From NCBI RefSeq assembly GCF_017562075.2, contig NC_054082.1:25866460-25930459 (forward strand): a stretch of 64,000 bases of DNA, in the 5' to 3' direction. The notes below the pieces were generated by a model. The model saw nothing but the letters and a program-made list of their open reading frames with translations, was not told where the DNA came from and did not search any database. Numbering within the stretch: the first letter of the stretch is position 1; each line of letters begins with the position of its first letter. The translations under genes and the position numbers were made by a program. Origin of the DNA: Anopheles merus. Its lineage: Eukaryota > Arthropoda > Insecta > Diptera > Culicidae. This document shows, in pieces, positions 1 to 13,142 of this stretch.

Positions 1-2267
1 TATCGACGCTGTTTACGGTCAAACTTTGCACATTTGCATCAATGCTAAAGTTTTCGCATGGTGTTCTGCATCATGCAACATGCTATTAGGGTCAACCAAC
101 TACACTCCCGCTCTTTGTCAGCGTCTATGAAAGGGAATGGGAAACGGGAGTAGCAGGGTGGCAGAATGCCGGATCAGCTGGGACAGTAGGATAAAGTTTA
201 GTTTGGTTGGCCCCATACGGCAACTTGTCACCCGTTGTCCGTCCTCCTCCAACGCTATCCATGCTCGCTCGCACAAAGCGACCAGATTTCCATCCATTTT
301 CCATCCACGCGTGGGGCGGCTGCACGGTGTGCATGAATCAAAAGCCGTGGCAGCCAAATTAGATTTTCCTGAAAATTTGCAAACATTTCTTTCGTTTTTT
401 TTTTTTATTATTTCAGAGTTGTGTTGATACATTGCAGACAGCACTATGCTTGATGAGATGCTTACATTGTAGATAGATTGTCTTTTACGTTGGAATGAGC
501 GGCATTGGTATACAAATGTTGGGTAAAGTTTCGTTGTAAAGCTTTCATGTAAACACTCATTTGATTAAACACGGGCAGCGAGCGCAATGGGACAAATAAC
601 TAGGCTCATTTCCGTCCAAAGTATTTGTCACGAAATGACTGATCTGATGTATAAGCAATGGTGTGTAACAGAAAAATAAATCAAAATTATAGTAACAATC
701 TTTTAGTCAATTATGTATGTACATGTTTGTTTTGCTTATTTTACTTTACAGCTAATTACATGAAAAAAATATGCACATTTATAATACATGCTGTATTGGC
801 TGCTTTCAATTAATATGCGTTCTCAGTGTAGCCGATTCGTAGCAATGCAACTACCAAAAAAGACAACTCGGAGCGTTCATAAATAAAACAAGCATAAAAA
901 CCAGTAACACGAAAGTAACCACAACGACACACATACACACACACAATCGCACAAAACTTCCAACTCTTGGCAGTGGTTACGATACGCAGACGTAACCAAA
1001 ACAACAAAAAACGACTCCAAAACTCAACGCTCGTACATCGACAACTTGTCCGCAGAGGAGCAGCCACAAACTAGCAATTTAAAATAACCATTGTAATAAA
1101 TAAATAGTCACATTCGAACGCAACCCTTGCCTCAAACACCGTTCCGTGCAGATCGTTTTTTTTATGCAGGCCTTCCCTTTGGACTCGAAAAAAAGACACA
1201 AACACACACATACTCACAGCCCCTGAACGTGACTAACAGACAGACGAGCGAGCTGGACCACACCCGCCAACCGACCAGCGATCAACTATCGAGAGTTGAC
1301 CCGTGAGGCCCGTGTCGGACAAACTGTCCCCACAAGCGGTCGAGGCTTTCCTTTACCACCCTTACCGGTCTTCTCGTTGGTTTGACCTCTTGTCAAACGT
1401 GAAGGGCAGAATGGGGCAACTATTTTTACCCTACCGATTACCACTCCGCCCCTCCCACATGCCATCCATGCACGTAGGACAAGTGCCACAGGATTAAAAA
1501 AAACGTCCTACCACCACGGCCAATGTGGTGAAATGCTTCGAGATGGCCGCTTATTTATTGCACTGTCAACAGTTTCACCAGTTTGTCCCTTCGTCGCTCT
1601 CTCCCTTCTGTCCTTTCAGTGCCATTCACAAAACCCGAGCTCATTTTCTAGTGGTTATCAAATTAAAGTTTACCTTTCTCGTTTTAGCGAACCCTGTCGC
1701 TAACGATGCGGTCCGAGCGTCACCAGTACCGTGCCAGTTGACGATGCTTCCGCCTAAAACTGCAAGACAACAAAGCCCCGCACTGCCTTCCCTGCCCCCC
1801 CCCCCCTTGTGCCTTGGAGCACGAGTGCAGTGACAAATTTTCACTCGAGTTTCGTGCCAATATTTAGATAATTTCGTAATTGCTAAAATTTGGTACTGGT
1901 TTGTTAAATAATTACTCTTCACTCGATACACCGGCTTTTGGCCGGATGGCGGGCAAGTGGTGGGAAGAGTGATGCGAATACCAACCATTGTACAGCGTGT
2001 AACTAATGCCAGCAAGGATGAACTCTAGCTGGCAGGGAGGTCGACACAGGTCGAACAAGTTCAAACGCAGGCGCTGGCTGTGCGCTGAAATCGAAGCTTT
2101 ACTTATCACGTTGTTTACTGTGCTAGTGGTTAGGATGGATATAAATAAGGTGTACGAACAAGTTCGTTGTTGCCATGAGCATAACTGTCCTTTAAGCCAG
2201 TTTAAGTAATTGTGGTTCATTACAAAAACGGCACAGTGAAGCAAAAACTGAAGCTTTGTGATGTGGG

Positions 2268-2283
2268 TTGCATACCTTTAGGC
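2268..2283 (+). promoter_or_regulatory. Su(Hw)-like 16-mer, site 1
   Basis: Reads TTGCATACCTTTAGGC. It matches the repeated consensus TTGCATACNTTYAGGC of this window, which resembles the Drosophila Su(Hw) insulator motif (core TGCATAC). Binding is inferred, not shown. Confidence 0.55.
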
Positions 2284-3466
2284 TTAGTTTTTATTTTCAT
2301 TAAAACACTAATAATCAAAAAATCAAAGCATTTAATACAGTATTTGTTTTGCTATTAAATGTAATAATTTGAGCTTATAAAAACCAAAAAAAGGCTTTTT
2401 CCTCGAAGTTTTAACCCCTCTTTCAAGCATTTATTTTTCACCATTCAAACCAATACACACTTTCACCACTTCTTACTGAAGCGATTCTACCAAACCATTG
2501 CTCCGGCGCTAGAAATGTTTGCACATTTCCTCAAGTTATGACCCCGTTTCCCGAGGGAATAGTGCCCTCTCGTGGGGGTTGTGAAATAAATCAGCAGGAA
2601 AAAAAAGGTTCCACTCTAAAAAGCGAACAAAAGGGTACCACCGTGCACATTTATTAGCCAATCAGCAATATGATCGATTCGTTTTATGTTTTGTCTCGGT
2701 GTGTGTGTGTGTGTATGCGTTTTCTGTTGTCCGGCTTATACTCTCCCGTCTGTCGGCTAAAGTGTTCAGCCAGGGCCAGCTGCAGCTGCCCCGTAACAGA
2801 CACTGGCCTGTGGCCAACCATTTGTGCATGCAGTTTTGCTTGTCCAGCATTCGATCAATGTTTTATTTGAAATGTTTCACCCGCCCCTGGGGAGTATGGT
2901 TGGGACGAATGGGACGAACGCACTGATCCTGATGCCTACAATGGGATAGCCTTGCGGGTGGCCCAATTCGCACACTTTCTAATACCAGCATAAGGCGAAT
3001 CCTTTTTAAACCCCAAAGCTCATCAGCTCACGTCGATTTTTCTGTGAACGTGTGCATCTGCTACACACACACACTCACACACACAAACGCACATACACTC
3101 TCCGCACTCTAAAACTCTAGCCCCGGTTTAGCCCGGCAGCCGTCAACGTGTACACCGTAACGCAGCCACAGATTGAGCGAAGCATTTGGCATTTGATTTA
3201 ATTACGCCAACACTGCACACGTTCGCACGCATGCTCCTAAAGTCCGACAATATTACCGTCCGGTAATCGATGATGGCTGTTTGGCCGGCGTACACACATA
3301 CATATATTTGACCAACAATTGTGCTTTGCGTGTATACGGGCGGTAATTGAATATTCTGACGTTCGGATGCGGATGTGATGCGAAGCTTGTACCTGGGCAA
3401 AAAACTACCACCATTAGCAGTGAGGCTAATAATTTTCATCATTTTTTCTCCCTTACACACACAAAC

Positions 3467-3476
<10 letters not shown>

Positions 3477-3526
<50 letters not shown>
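3477..3526. repeat. (CT)n microsatellite
   Basis: About 25 CT units preceded by a run of about 12 C. Such CT/GA tracts can also bind GAGA-type factors, but nothing here shows that role. Confidence 0.95.
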
Positions 3527-3529
<3 letters not shown>

Positions 3530-5572
3530 TTTTTTTCTCACCCTTTCCCTTAAGCCCTTTTAGTTGCACAACTCTACGCTCGTTCGCTTTGTTTACCGCC
3601 AGCGCGTCCATTACGTTATTAATTATTTACACTTTGCGTTGGTGCATTTGCAAGTGACAGGTATGCAAGCAAGGCAGCCGAAACGTTCTGCACTAGTCAC
3701 AATCATAATGAAAACCTGTTTCCCGCGTAATTCGGTGTGCTTTCGGTACATTTTTTTTTGTTTTTCGCTAATAAATGTTGCTCACTGCAAACAGTGAATA
3801 GTAAATGTTTAACATTGAATCACCGCTCGCACTGAAAATTCGTGCCGTTTTCTACCTTCATCGATTTTTGTTTTGCTCTGTTGAATGTTTGCCAGTAAGC
3901 AGATTGCAATATTTAATACCACATTTTTGTGCTGCCATGGCTGTGTGCATCATTATTTACATAAAGCAACGCAGATCAAGTTTTTCTGTTGCTTTTGTTT
4001 TTGAATTTGCATGAAAATATCGAACTTTCATGTTATTGATTGCAATTAGAAAACGTATTATTTCTCTTAAATAAGACAAACAACAAGCTTTCCTAATGGT
4101 TACATATTCAGTTCATTTGATTATAATGTGCTGAACCACACTAAGCACACATTGCTGGCATCGCAATCATCTCGTAAACTATATTGAAGCCAATGTTCCG
4201 GAACCGGAAGCGACAACTGAACGGAGCAAGCAGTGTTTGCCCGCTGCCGGCAGCACAAAGCTAATACACACATTCCTTACCAGCTGTACACGGGGTTTCG
4301 TTTCCCGAAAGCAAACTGCACCCGTTCCTGGTCGGACGTCTTTGATCTTAGTGAGAAGGGCAAGAGCGACGCTATGTTGGGCAGGTTCCAAAATAGCAAC
4401 CAATATGATGCACGGTACACACGTGCACTGTCTGTCTGACGCTCCTGTTTCCATTCCGCAGTTCGTGATACGTCTGAAGCGACTAGATGAAGGAGATTAA
4501 TTTTAAAATTCCCCAAACAGCGTCCATCCATGGTGTATGGGAGCAGACGTTGTGGAACGTGTTTTTGTTTTCTTCCTTTCCGGACTTTCAGTATGGCTTC
4601 CGGGTAACGGGTCACCGTTGCAATCGTAATCGTCTGAAAGACATAACACTCTTCGTTTAATCATTGTTTACGTAATGCGACACTTTTGGTGTACAGTATA
4701 TTTTGATACAGTTAGTTTCTAGTGAAGTGTATCATCTTTTCAGTACTTAAAACAAGCGATTTTAACAACCACTTGCTCCAGAACGGTAATTACTGTTGCG
4801 CTGGTCCTGCCCCATTCTTGCACAACATTCCTGCTAGAGAAACACTTCTGGTAGAGAAAATTCCTGGGAGAGAAAATAGATTAAGGCAGAGGCGGTGGTC
4901 TTCTGAAATAAACAATAATAATAATAACAAAAACAGCTCGTTACTTTATTAGCACGAGCAACTGCATTCCAACCAACAAGCAAACAAATTAACAAAGGAA
5001 ACATGCAAACTTTCATAACGAACACAAATCAGCAGCAAACAAAACAAAACAGAAAAAGAATCGAAACAAAGTTAAACACACGTCGAGTAACCCACGCCCG
5101 GTAATGAAATATCCTTAATTACAGCACAAATTCACCGACCAGGTGACACACAGGTGTCTCTACATTGCAGGCAGATCCCACTTGTGCCGTCTCAGTTTCC
5201 AGCACGGCAAAGTTGCATCTGCCTGTCCTTGTGCCAGACAGCCACGGGTGAAAGAACCGACGCAAGTGCGACCGGCTGCACCACAACAAAAACGGTTGAA
5301 AATTGTAAATGAAAGGAAAACTTTCATCTGCAACCATTGCTACCATACCACTCGTCAGTTATGCTCGTTTTCTATAGCATACAAAGACGATGCAGCAGTT
5401 GTGTAGCGACGTGTAGCTTTACATGTATGTATCTTGCCATTTACGCTTGCTTGTAAAGAGTTTCAACTAACTTTATAATTTTTAACATCATTCTCTAGCA
5501 CTCAGTAATCTTAATAAAATTGAATTTTGAGGAACGGAATGATTTCCAAATAGCTCGCCGTCTGGTTGTGCA

Positions 5573-5588
5573 TTGCATACCTTTAGGC
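5573..5588 (+). promoter_or_regulatory. Su(Hw)-like 16-mer, site 2
   Basis: Reads TTGCATACCTTTAGGC, identical to site 1 over all 16 bases although it lies 3.3 kb away in otherwise unrelated sequence. Confidence 0.55.
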
Positions 5589-7181
5589 GCTTTGCTGGCA
5601 AAACAGGAATAAAGGCTTGATTTGCCAAAAGTATCGGTTATAAAAAAGTTGTACTTTAAGAGACAATATTTCCCTCGCCGAAGCACATTATTTCTCTCAA
5701 GTTTTCTAAATATTTCCCATCACATTTTGATATTTTAATAGTCCCCCAAAAAAGTTCGCCCACCATCATGGAGACGCCTGGTATTTGACAGTACAAACTG
5801 CATCGAAACCAAACTGCGTACCAAGGCAAATTCATTTGAAAACCCAACCGGCTGCGGTAGAGTGTGCAGTGCATTAAATGGAACAAAAGAACAAAAATGT
5901 ACCAAAACTTGCCATTCCTCATTTTCCGCTACCGGCCTTTTTTGTCTTATTTTAATCAACCAATAGTTCCAACCGCTCAGCGAACTATGCGACAACAGTC
6001 CCCAAAATTAGCTCTCCTTCACTCACTCACTCCTCCTCCTCCTCCTCCGGTAACAGCATTCAATCAAAAGCTGTTGCTTAAAACTTTCTCCTCCTCCCCC
6101 CCCCCCCTCCCATACCGATGTGCCTTGCTGTCTCACAATTTGTCTGCATTCCGGGAATCAGTTCCGGCTGCCAAAGTTTTATAGCAATCTAGCGGAAATG
6201 TGCCCGCGCTAACACACACACACACGCATTGATAGACGCGACGCAGTTACGCTGAAAGATTGCTTTCCGCTTCCACTGGGCTGGTGTTTCCATTTTCTTT
6301 GCTCATTTGACTATTTTTCCCTCCGGATTGCAAAATCAAGCGAAAAACCAAGATTTACATCCACGTCAGCGAGTTCATGGCTGAGTGAGTTTCGGCCCTG
6401 TCACGCTGTCCATGAAATTGGATGTTTGTTCTTCCTTTTTGTTTCTTTCCATTTGCCGTACATTGCAATCGACGCGATGCCATCGAAACCCGAAAAATAG
6501 CGAATTTAAAGATACACAAATTTTCCGATCAGTTCATTTCGTATGCCAAACCCGCGACGGGTTTTCTTCTTCCAACTTCCAACCCCTCCGTTCAGCTCAC
6601 TTTTCTCCCCCACCCACGTTGCCACGTAAAACCAGGATTCAGCTGCTCGAATTTGAACCGGGCACGGCCTGTGGTACGGCACAAATTATAAATGCAACCA
6701 AAACCCTACAATCAGTCAACCGCAACTTGCAGCCCCGAGTAAAACCGCATCGCATTGTATCGCATTCGGCATTCGAGGGAAGCTTTCTTAGCCAATCCTG
6801 GGATTCCCAGCGCCGTGCTGGGAAGGGTCGTAAATGTTTTATCCTGCCGGATGCGTTCCGGTGGCTGCCGGGTAGCCGGACGGGTAGCCTGACCGGCCAT
6901 AAAATGGACAATGCGAAATGCAGTTGACTTACGGCAGTTGTGCAGTCAGGCGTCAGGGAGCGTCGCAATTTGCAAACCCCGTGACCGCGGAACTGCGCAA
7001 TGAGCGAGCACTAGATTGCTTCTTGCAAATGAGCCGCCCCTTGGATGCCTTCGAAGCCCTGTCCGCTTTCCCGTTGGCGGTGCTTTGCTTTACCGCAGAA
7101 ATTGGATAATTTTTCTGACAAACGCAGGACAGTGCCTGGGCTGTTGTGATTGAATCGGATGGGATGAACGGGGATGGGTAA

Positions 7182-7185
7182 AGAG

Positions 7186-7249
<64 letters not shown>
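7182..7249. repeat. (GA)n microsatellite
   Basis: About 33 GA units with one interruption near the left end. It creates long low-complexity open frames (Arg-Glu on one strand, Ser-Leu on the other) that are not genes. Confidence 0.95.
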
Positions 7250-7252
<3 letters not shown>

Positions 7253-9689
7253 AAGAAAGTAGAAACCTACAGCAACTGTTGCGAAAGCTTAGCCGAGGAA
7301 CGGTAGCCATACGCTTAACGAGATGCAGTTGGCGTTTGTCATGGCTGGCAAACGGGAAGCGCCACACAGCTGGCGGTTGCTGGGTAAAACGGTTTTTATT
7401 ATCACGCTCTGCAGTCGCAGTTGGAAGGTTTGTTACAGTGAAACCGCACATTAAAAATTCCTTTCATCCCGAGCTACGTGATTGAAAGTGGAAAGTAGGA
7501 CGGGGACTGTTCGTTAATAATGTACATGTGATTTATTTTTCAGTCAAATTATGTGAGTAAAGCGTACAAACAAATACGACAGCAGACGAATAAATACCAA
7601 GCAAAAAGTACTTACCACATGAAATAAAGAATTTGAGAGATAGACCACAGTGAAAAGATACAAATCTGATTGAAGAATAAAAGTTAGCAAGAGGAAATGG
7701 ACAAATAGAAATAAATGAAAACCGCATTAAAAGAAGTAACAACAAAGTTCCACTAACATGATAGTAATACTTACCAACTACCACCGCAAAGTAACCATTC
7801 ATCTGCACCGGCAATGGGCAATGGAATGAACATAATAACTGCGGGAAAATTATTTTCCCCGCACACAATCGTTTCGAAAATTGTTTTCCGAATGTCACCG
7901 AAAAGCGAAAAAAAACCGGCTGGTACCCAACACATTCGCCACTTTCCAACTCCGCGCCGGAGTCGATGAAAAGTACAAACAACTTTACGATTGACCACGC
8001 GAGAACTTTTTATGAGCCTTTGGTCACACTTGGTACACACCACCATCGCGTACAATGTCCCAACACACTTGGTTTTCTTTATTTTTTTTTTTTGCTGTAA
8101 CAAAAACGAAGTGAAACAAGCACTTTCTGCTCTCTCTTTCTCATCTGCTCACATTGGCCGGCTCAGCGTGAGCTCACCGTAGACCGTCATTTCGCCGGCT
8201 GTCGAAACCAACGTTCCACAATTTCTGTTTAAGTTCCGCCGCAGAATAGAAGGGGCTTGCTAGAAGAATAACCCATACAACCATACATATAAACACGTGT
8301 ACTGAGAACAAGATGTATGATTTTTTTTCCTTTGGGGCAATATTCGGGAAGAAAAGTGTGTGGGAAGAAGAGAGAGAAAAAAAACAACATTTGCTTGGAA
8401 ACCGCACGAGTACAGGGCACGAGTAATTAGAAAACGTCCTCACAGTCCACTTCTGATCCATGCACAGAACCACTAGCTTCCCCTTCAAAGCTCAATTCCA
8501 GTTGGTAATACGACATACGACACAAATTTTATTCTGCCCCCTTTTTCCATTACTGCTTCCTTTCTCTCTATCTCTCTCTCTCTGTCTTTCCTGCCCAATT
8601 GCCCTTTCGTTTGATTCTGTTCGTCGCATTCGATCGCCGTACAAGCAACAAGCTTGTTTTCATCACGGCACGGAAGCACGGAAGCTTTCCAGCTTGGTTT
8701 ACTGTTTGTTTTTGTTTTCCCTAGGCATGGATTTATTTTCAAATTGCATTCCTGCTACAACCAAGGGAAAAGGAAAAGACAAAATAAAACAGGGGAAACG
8801 GAAAGACGCTACGTGGTTTTACTCACGGCAAGGGACGACGAGAGGAAAAGGGGTAGCGAAAAACACATTGATAAGTGGAAAATGGGGGTGGGTGAAAAAC
8901 ACACTGAAAAGTGGTATCCTACACGCACAATCTACGTAACGTAGCTGCCTTGCTAGTAACGGCAAGGAAACGTTGCCAGTTTCAAGTTTCGTGTGCCACC
9001 GTGTGGGGCAAAAGATACAATTGAAAAGATCGCGCCCAGCTGGCAGCGTGTACAAGGTAAGGTACATGTATTCGTAGCTCTATACCGTGATGATGTACCA
9101 CCCTGCTACTGTTGCTGTACGGCGTACTAGGTAGCGAATACCTACGAAGGATGAAACTTTTGACTCGATTTTGTGGAACGAACAGGATTTCTTGCTGCTT
9201 GCTTTCGATACATGGAATTGTATCTACATCAGAACCGCTCATTCAGAATGCAACTACTGGGGCAACACGTTCAAGCACATATTGTTGTGTGTTCAGTCTT
9301 TAACAATATTACTTTGCCGAAACACAGCAGAGGCAGGAGTATTTCGGAAAGATGTTTGATTTAAAGTGAACCTTTATCGATTTTTTGTACAAATGCGATG
9401 CGTTCTTGCGTTGTACTACGTTAAGCATAGAACGAATGAATAAATACTTCATTTAGAGATAGACTTTTCTAAACACCTGACGATGGGTAATTGGCTTAGT
9501 TTGACGAAGTTTGCTCGATTAAGAACAATAAAAGCAGACAAAGGCTTTCAATTAGTATATTGAAAATGTTCTAACAGAACAAACAAAATGCATCTATAAG
9601 CTGGTACATTTCTCTTTAAAATAGCAAATTTACTGCAACAGATCAAGAAAGTATGAAAGAGCACTGTAACGAGCACGTTGTAATACGTA

Positions 9690-9705
9690 TTGCAAACTTT
9701 TAGGC
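9690..9705 (+). promoter_or_regulatory. Su(Hw)-like 16-mer, site 3
   Basis: Reads TTGCAAACTTTTAGGC, one core change (A for T at position 6). First of three copies within 330 bp. Confidence 0.45.
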
Positions 9706-9790
9706 TATTATTCGGACCATTCTTTTTTCGCACGTGTTTGCACAAATCCGATTGCGATCGTAATCACTTACCTGGAACAGAATTCTAAGC

Positions 9791-9806
9791 GCCTGAAGGT
9801 ATGCAA
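9791..9806 (-). promoter_or_regulatory. Su(Hw)-like 16-mer, site 4
   Basis: Minus strand reads TTGCATACCTTCAGGC. Middle copy of the three-site cluster, in opposite orientation to its neighbours. Confidence 0.55.
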
Positions 9807-10002
9807 ATTTAAAACAAATATTAAGCAAATGTTTATTAAACCGACAAGAGCTTTCAATGAATTGCAGGAAAACGTTCTGCCAGAAATATACAATTAAAAT
9901 TCTCTGAAGCTTACACTATATAATAGTCAATTAGCTACACTAGACCATCCATAGTATGGATTCCATACCATGCGCACTGAAATGCATACTTTGCTATACA
10001 TA

Positions 10003-10018
10003 TTGCATACTGTTAGGC
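10003..10018 (+). promoter_or_regulatory. Su(Hw)-like 16-mer, site 5
   Basis: Reads TTGCATACTGTTAGGC. Third copy of the 9.7-10.0 kb cluster. A half-match (ATGCATACTTT, no GGC) lies just upstream at about 9982. Confidence 0.5.
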
Positions 10019-13018
10019 TTTTATTTCTTTTCTTCAAAGAAACAAACGTGTAAAAAGAACAATCATCCTTCTCAAAGTCCATATTTTATCAATTATGCAA
10101 TTTATTTTAAAGAAATACTACCAAAAATGGCACAAATTCACTGGCCTCAGAGAGAAAATGAAATGCTCACAAACAACTGCTTCGAAGGAAAACATACCAG
10201 CATGCCAATCAAACCAAGCCAAGCATGCACACCGAATCGACTTGTTGCACTGTGCTGCGATGCAAACGAATGCGATCCACAGTACACACGTGCGCATAGC
10301 AGGTAGACCGAGGACCGATTGACAACCATACCACGGTTCGTTAGTGCCTGTGTGTCGCTACCATGCAACAGGTTGTAGTCGATGGTGCAACAACAGTGCC
10401 CGCAAGTACCAGCGTAAGTGATACCACTTGTAAATGTAACGAAAAGTGACAAATTTACTTTAACTTATTTTGTCCATTTTCCTTTCGACACGGTACAAGC
10501 ATTTCACGCGAGCATAGTTTTATGGTACGTCGCTCTTCCTACACGAACCGTACCTCAGTGCGCACGGTATTTACTATTCTAATTACACATATTAATTGTA
10601 CGCTTAGCCTGCCTGCCGGTGTGTTTCAACGCATACTCGTTTTAGCAATCCTAATGCAATTCCCCGTTTATGTGGTATTTATACATGCGCATGCAATGGT
10701 AGAGCTACAACAATTAGCTAATGATGCACTATTCGTGACGTTCTAGTGAAGTGGAAGCGCAAACATAAACAGCATGAGTACGAGCGTACTGCGCACAGTA
10801 CGAATACCGCACGCGTACGGCATGCTTGCGGGACCCGGTTGGTTCGCGTAGGCAACACCGCTCACACCGCATTGCAGCATCGGTGGAAGGAGGAATGCAG
10901 GACCTATTTACGTAGAAATTTAGCCATCTAGCCGGCTAGCCCGGCAGCAAAAACGGTAACCAGCACGAAACGGGAACGCGCAAATGAAGCGCACAGACGC
11001 ATGCTGAAGCGTTGCTATCTTTAGGAAGGTACTCACTCATTTGTGAGTGTTTATTTTATTTTACGAAATAGACATAAATATAGCTGCATCAAGTGTGTGT
11101 ATCACGTCAATACGCGTTGCAAAAGGAGCTTTCTTGTATGGATGTATGTATGCATGATTACTCGGTACTGACATATTTACGGCAGCATTAATAACGATCC
11201 ATCACGGTTCATTCAGTTCGCTAACTGATTTTACGGTTTTTGCATAGACACTGAACGCGGGCCAACTGGTCATTCGAATTCACTGACTTTCCGCGTGCCG
11301 AGTGCCCAACAGTTGATAATGAAACGAAAGCAACGAACCTACCCCTTCTATTGCATGATTCCCCATACTGTATCGTATCTTGGTCGCATAATCAATAACG
11401 GGTGGATGGAAACCCCCCAAATCATCCCCCCACGTTGCTCAATGAGATGCATGCAGCAATGAAAAACAAACAGATGTTCCGAGCCGTCCAGGTTATGTTA
11501 TGATTGAAAGCAATCTGGCTTTTCTTCTTTCTTTCTTTCGTGCGATCTGCACAAAACCCCGGCAGCAACACTCGTGCGCTAGTCCCTGTCAGCCAGTCAA
11601 TCATGGTGCGACGCCCGGAGGGAGCACACACACGAAGTGGACGTGGATAACTTTTCTAGCTCGGTTGGCTCGTTTCATTTCAAAATGCAAGCTGCATTCT
11701 TCTCATCCTCCTACCCGCTTTTATCATTGCGAGCGATCGCGATTCGCATCACCCAGCAGTAGTAGTAGCAGCCCCTGCAGGTGCTGTGTTTTGTCGAAAC
11801 GCCGTTAAGATAAAATGCATATGATTAGAAGTGGCAACAATATGGTCGATCCGGTGTCGATCCTCCAGCAGCAGCAGCAGCAGCATTATCCAGTTTGGGA
11901 GTGGCGCTTTTATTCGCACTTTACTGCGCGTGGTGATGGTCGGATGGTGGTGTGTGCGCTGGTGCTGTTGCCCCCGGGCTGATTGGTTGATGCGCGCCGA
12001 GCATCGCGCAATGCTACGGCACACATCAATCCACCCCACCCTGGGGGCTGTTATTGTAATGTGAGTGGTCAATTTTACGATAATTATTATGGTGTGCACC
12101 ACCTGCCGGTCCTTCCCCACACCATGTGCGTGTGTGTGTGTGTGTGTGTATGTGTGAGCTACTTCCGGGTTGGTTGGTGTGCGGCGTCGAAAAGCGCCCT
12201 CGCTTTTCTGCTTCACCGTTTGATTTGATTCGATTCACATAACCGCAGGGGGAAAACATTTGTTTTATGCTCGACTGCTCGGCAGCTATTCTGGCGCTGT
12301 TGTTGCCAATCAACGCGTAGCGTGGAACTGTTTGGCCAATTCTAGTAAAAAAACACACACACACGCACATACACACACATCCACCCATCGACATCAAGCT
12401 TTTGTCACTCGACCGACGTACCGGAGCGGTGGGGTGGTTTCGGGGTGCTCGAAGCGGAAATTAAATTTTCAAACCACCGAAATGGTACCCGCGTGCGCTC
12501 GCCGGCGAAACGGAAAGGCGGAACACCGCCAAGGATCAACATTAAAGGGTGACTGCACACATACTGGCCCGGGTACGTTCGCTCGTTCGCCCACTGAAAT
12601 GTGCACGCGCTTCAAACGCGTTCGATTATTAATGTGGCGCTTGCCGGCTTCTAATGCTCAATGATCCGGTGAGCATCATTAACGGCGGTGTGTCCACCGC
12701 TCGCACGTACATGTGTGTTTGTGTGTGCGCACGGTATATGTTGCCAGCCAACGGCCAAGCTCGTACGTTTTGCGGTGGGCGCATTTTACATTGTTTCAAG
12801 TACCATACATTACGCTAGCCCACTTGACGTCTGCTACTTGAGTTAATTACTCGTTGTTTGCTAACAGTGGGCGCATCCTTTCCCCGCCTCTTACCCTTTC
12901 TATCACTCTCTCCCTCCTTTCGTTCGGCCATTTCGTGGGACGTTTGTGCTGTCCGCAGCGGTTTAAGGGAAGGCACCACACCAATGACCGCAATGGCTTT
13001 TGTACGACAGTTCTTGAG

Positions 13019-13024
13019 TTTATT
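13019..13024 (-). terminator. Poly(A) signal of the Nxf2-like gene
   Basis: AATAAA on the minus strand, 119 bases beyond the Nxf2-like stop codon, a typical distance for a short dipteran 3' UTR. Confidence 0.6.
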
Positions 13025-13142
13025 CAGTTCTTTAAAGCCTCACATTCGACACGTCAATTCATTTCATCTATCTATACAGTGCAGAAACTGTACCAATGGA
13101 GGTACTTTCTTGCGTGTCTACCTCGCAGCAGTTGGACCACCG

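Larger units (their letters stand above)
1..13018. other. Gene-free 5' stretch (non-coding, microsatellite-rich)
   Basis: I find no coding exon with convincing splice sites or family similarity here on either strand. Open frames of up to 180 codons occur, but they have no recognisable domain and often run through simple repeats. The stretch holds a (CT)n tract, a (GA)n tract, shorter (CA)/(GT) tracts, several C-homopolymers (for example near 1796 and 6098), and five copies of the Su(Hw)-like 16-mer listed separately. It could be intergenic or intronic to a gene outside the window. Confidence 0.6.

Noticed and set aside
3143..3541. 132-codon minus frame of Arg-Glu repeats
   Set aside because: It is the translation of the (CT)n microsatellite, with no domain or splice context.
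6385..6927. 180-codon plus-strand open frame
   Set aside because: No recognisable domain, unusual composition and no supporting splice or poly(A) signals; within chance for this GC content.
7011..7451. 146-codon minus frame with Ser-Leu repeat
   Set aside because: Generated by the (GA)n tract.
11749..12216. 155-codon minus frame with a His-Thr repeat
   Set aside because: Crosses a (GT)n tract, has low complexity and no family.
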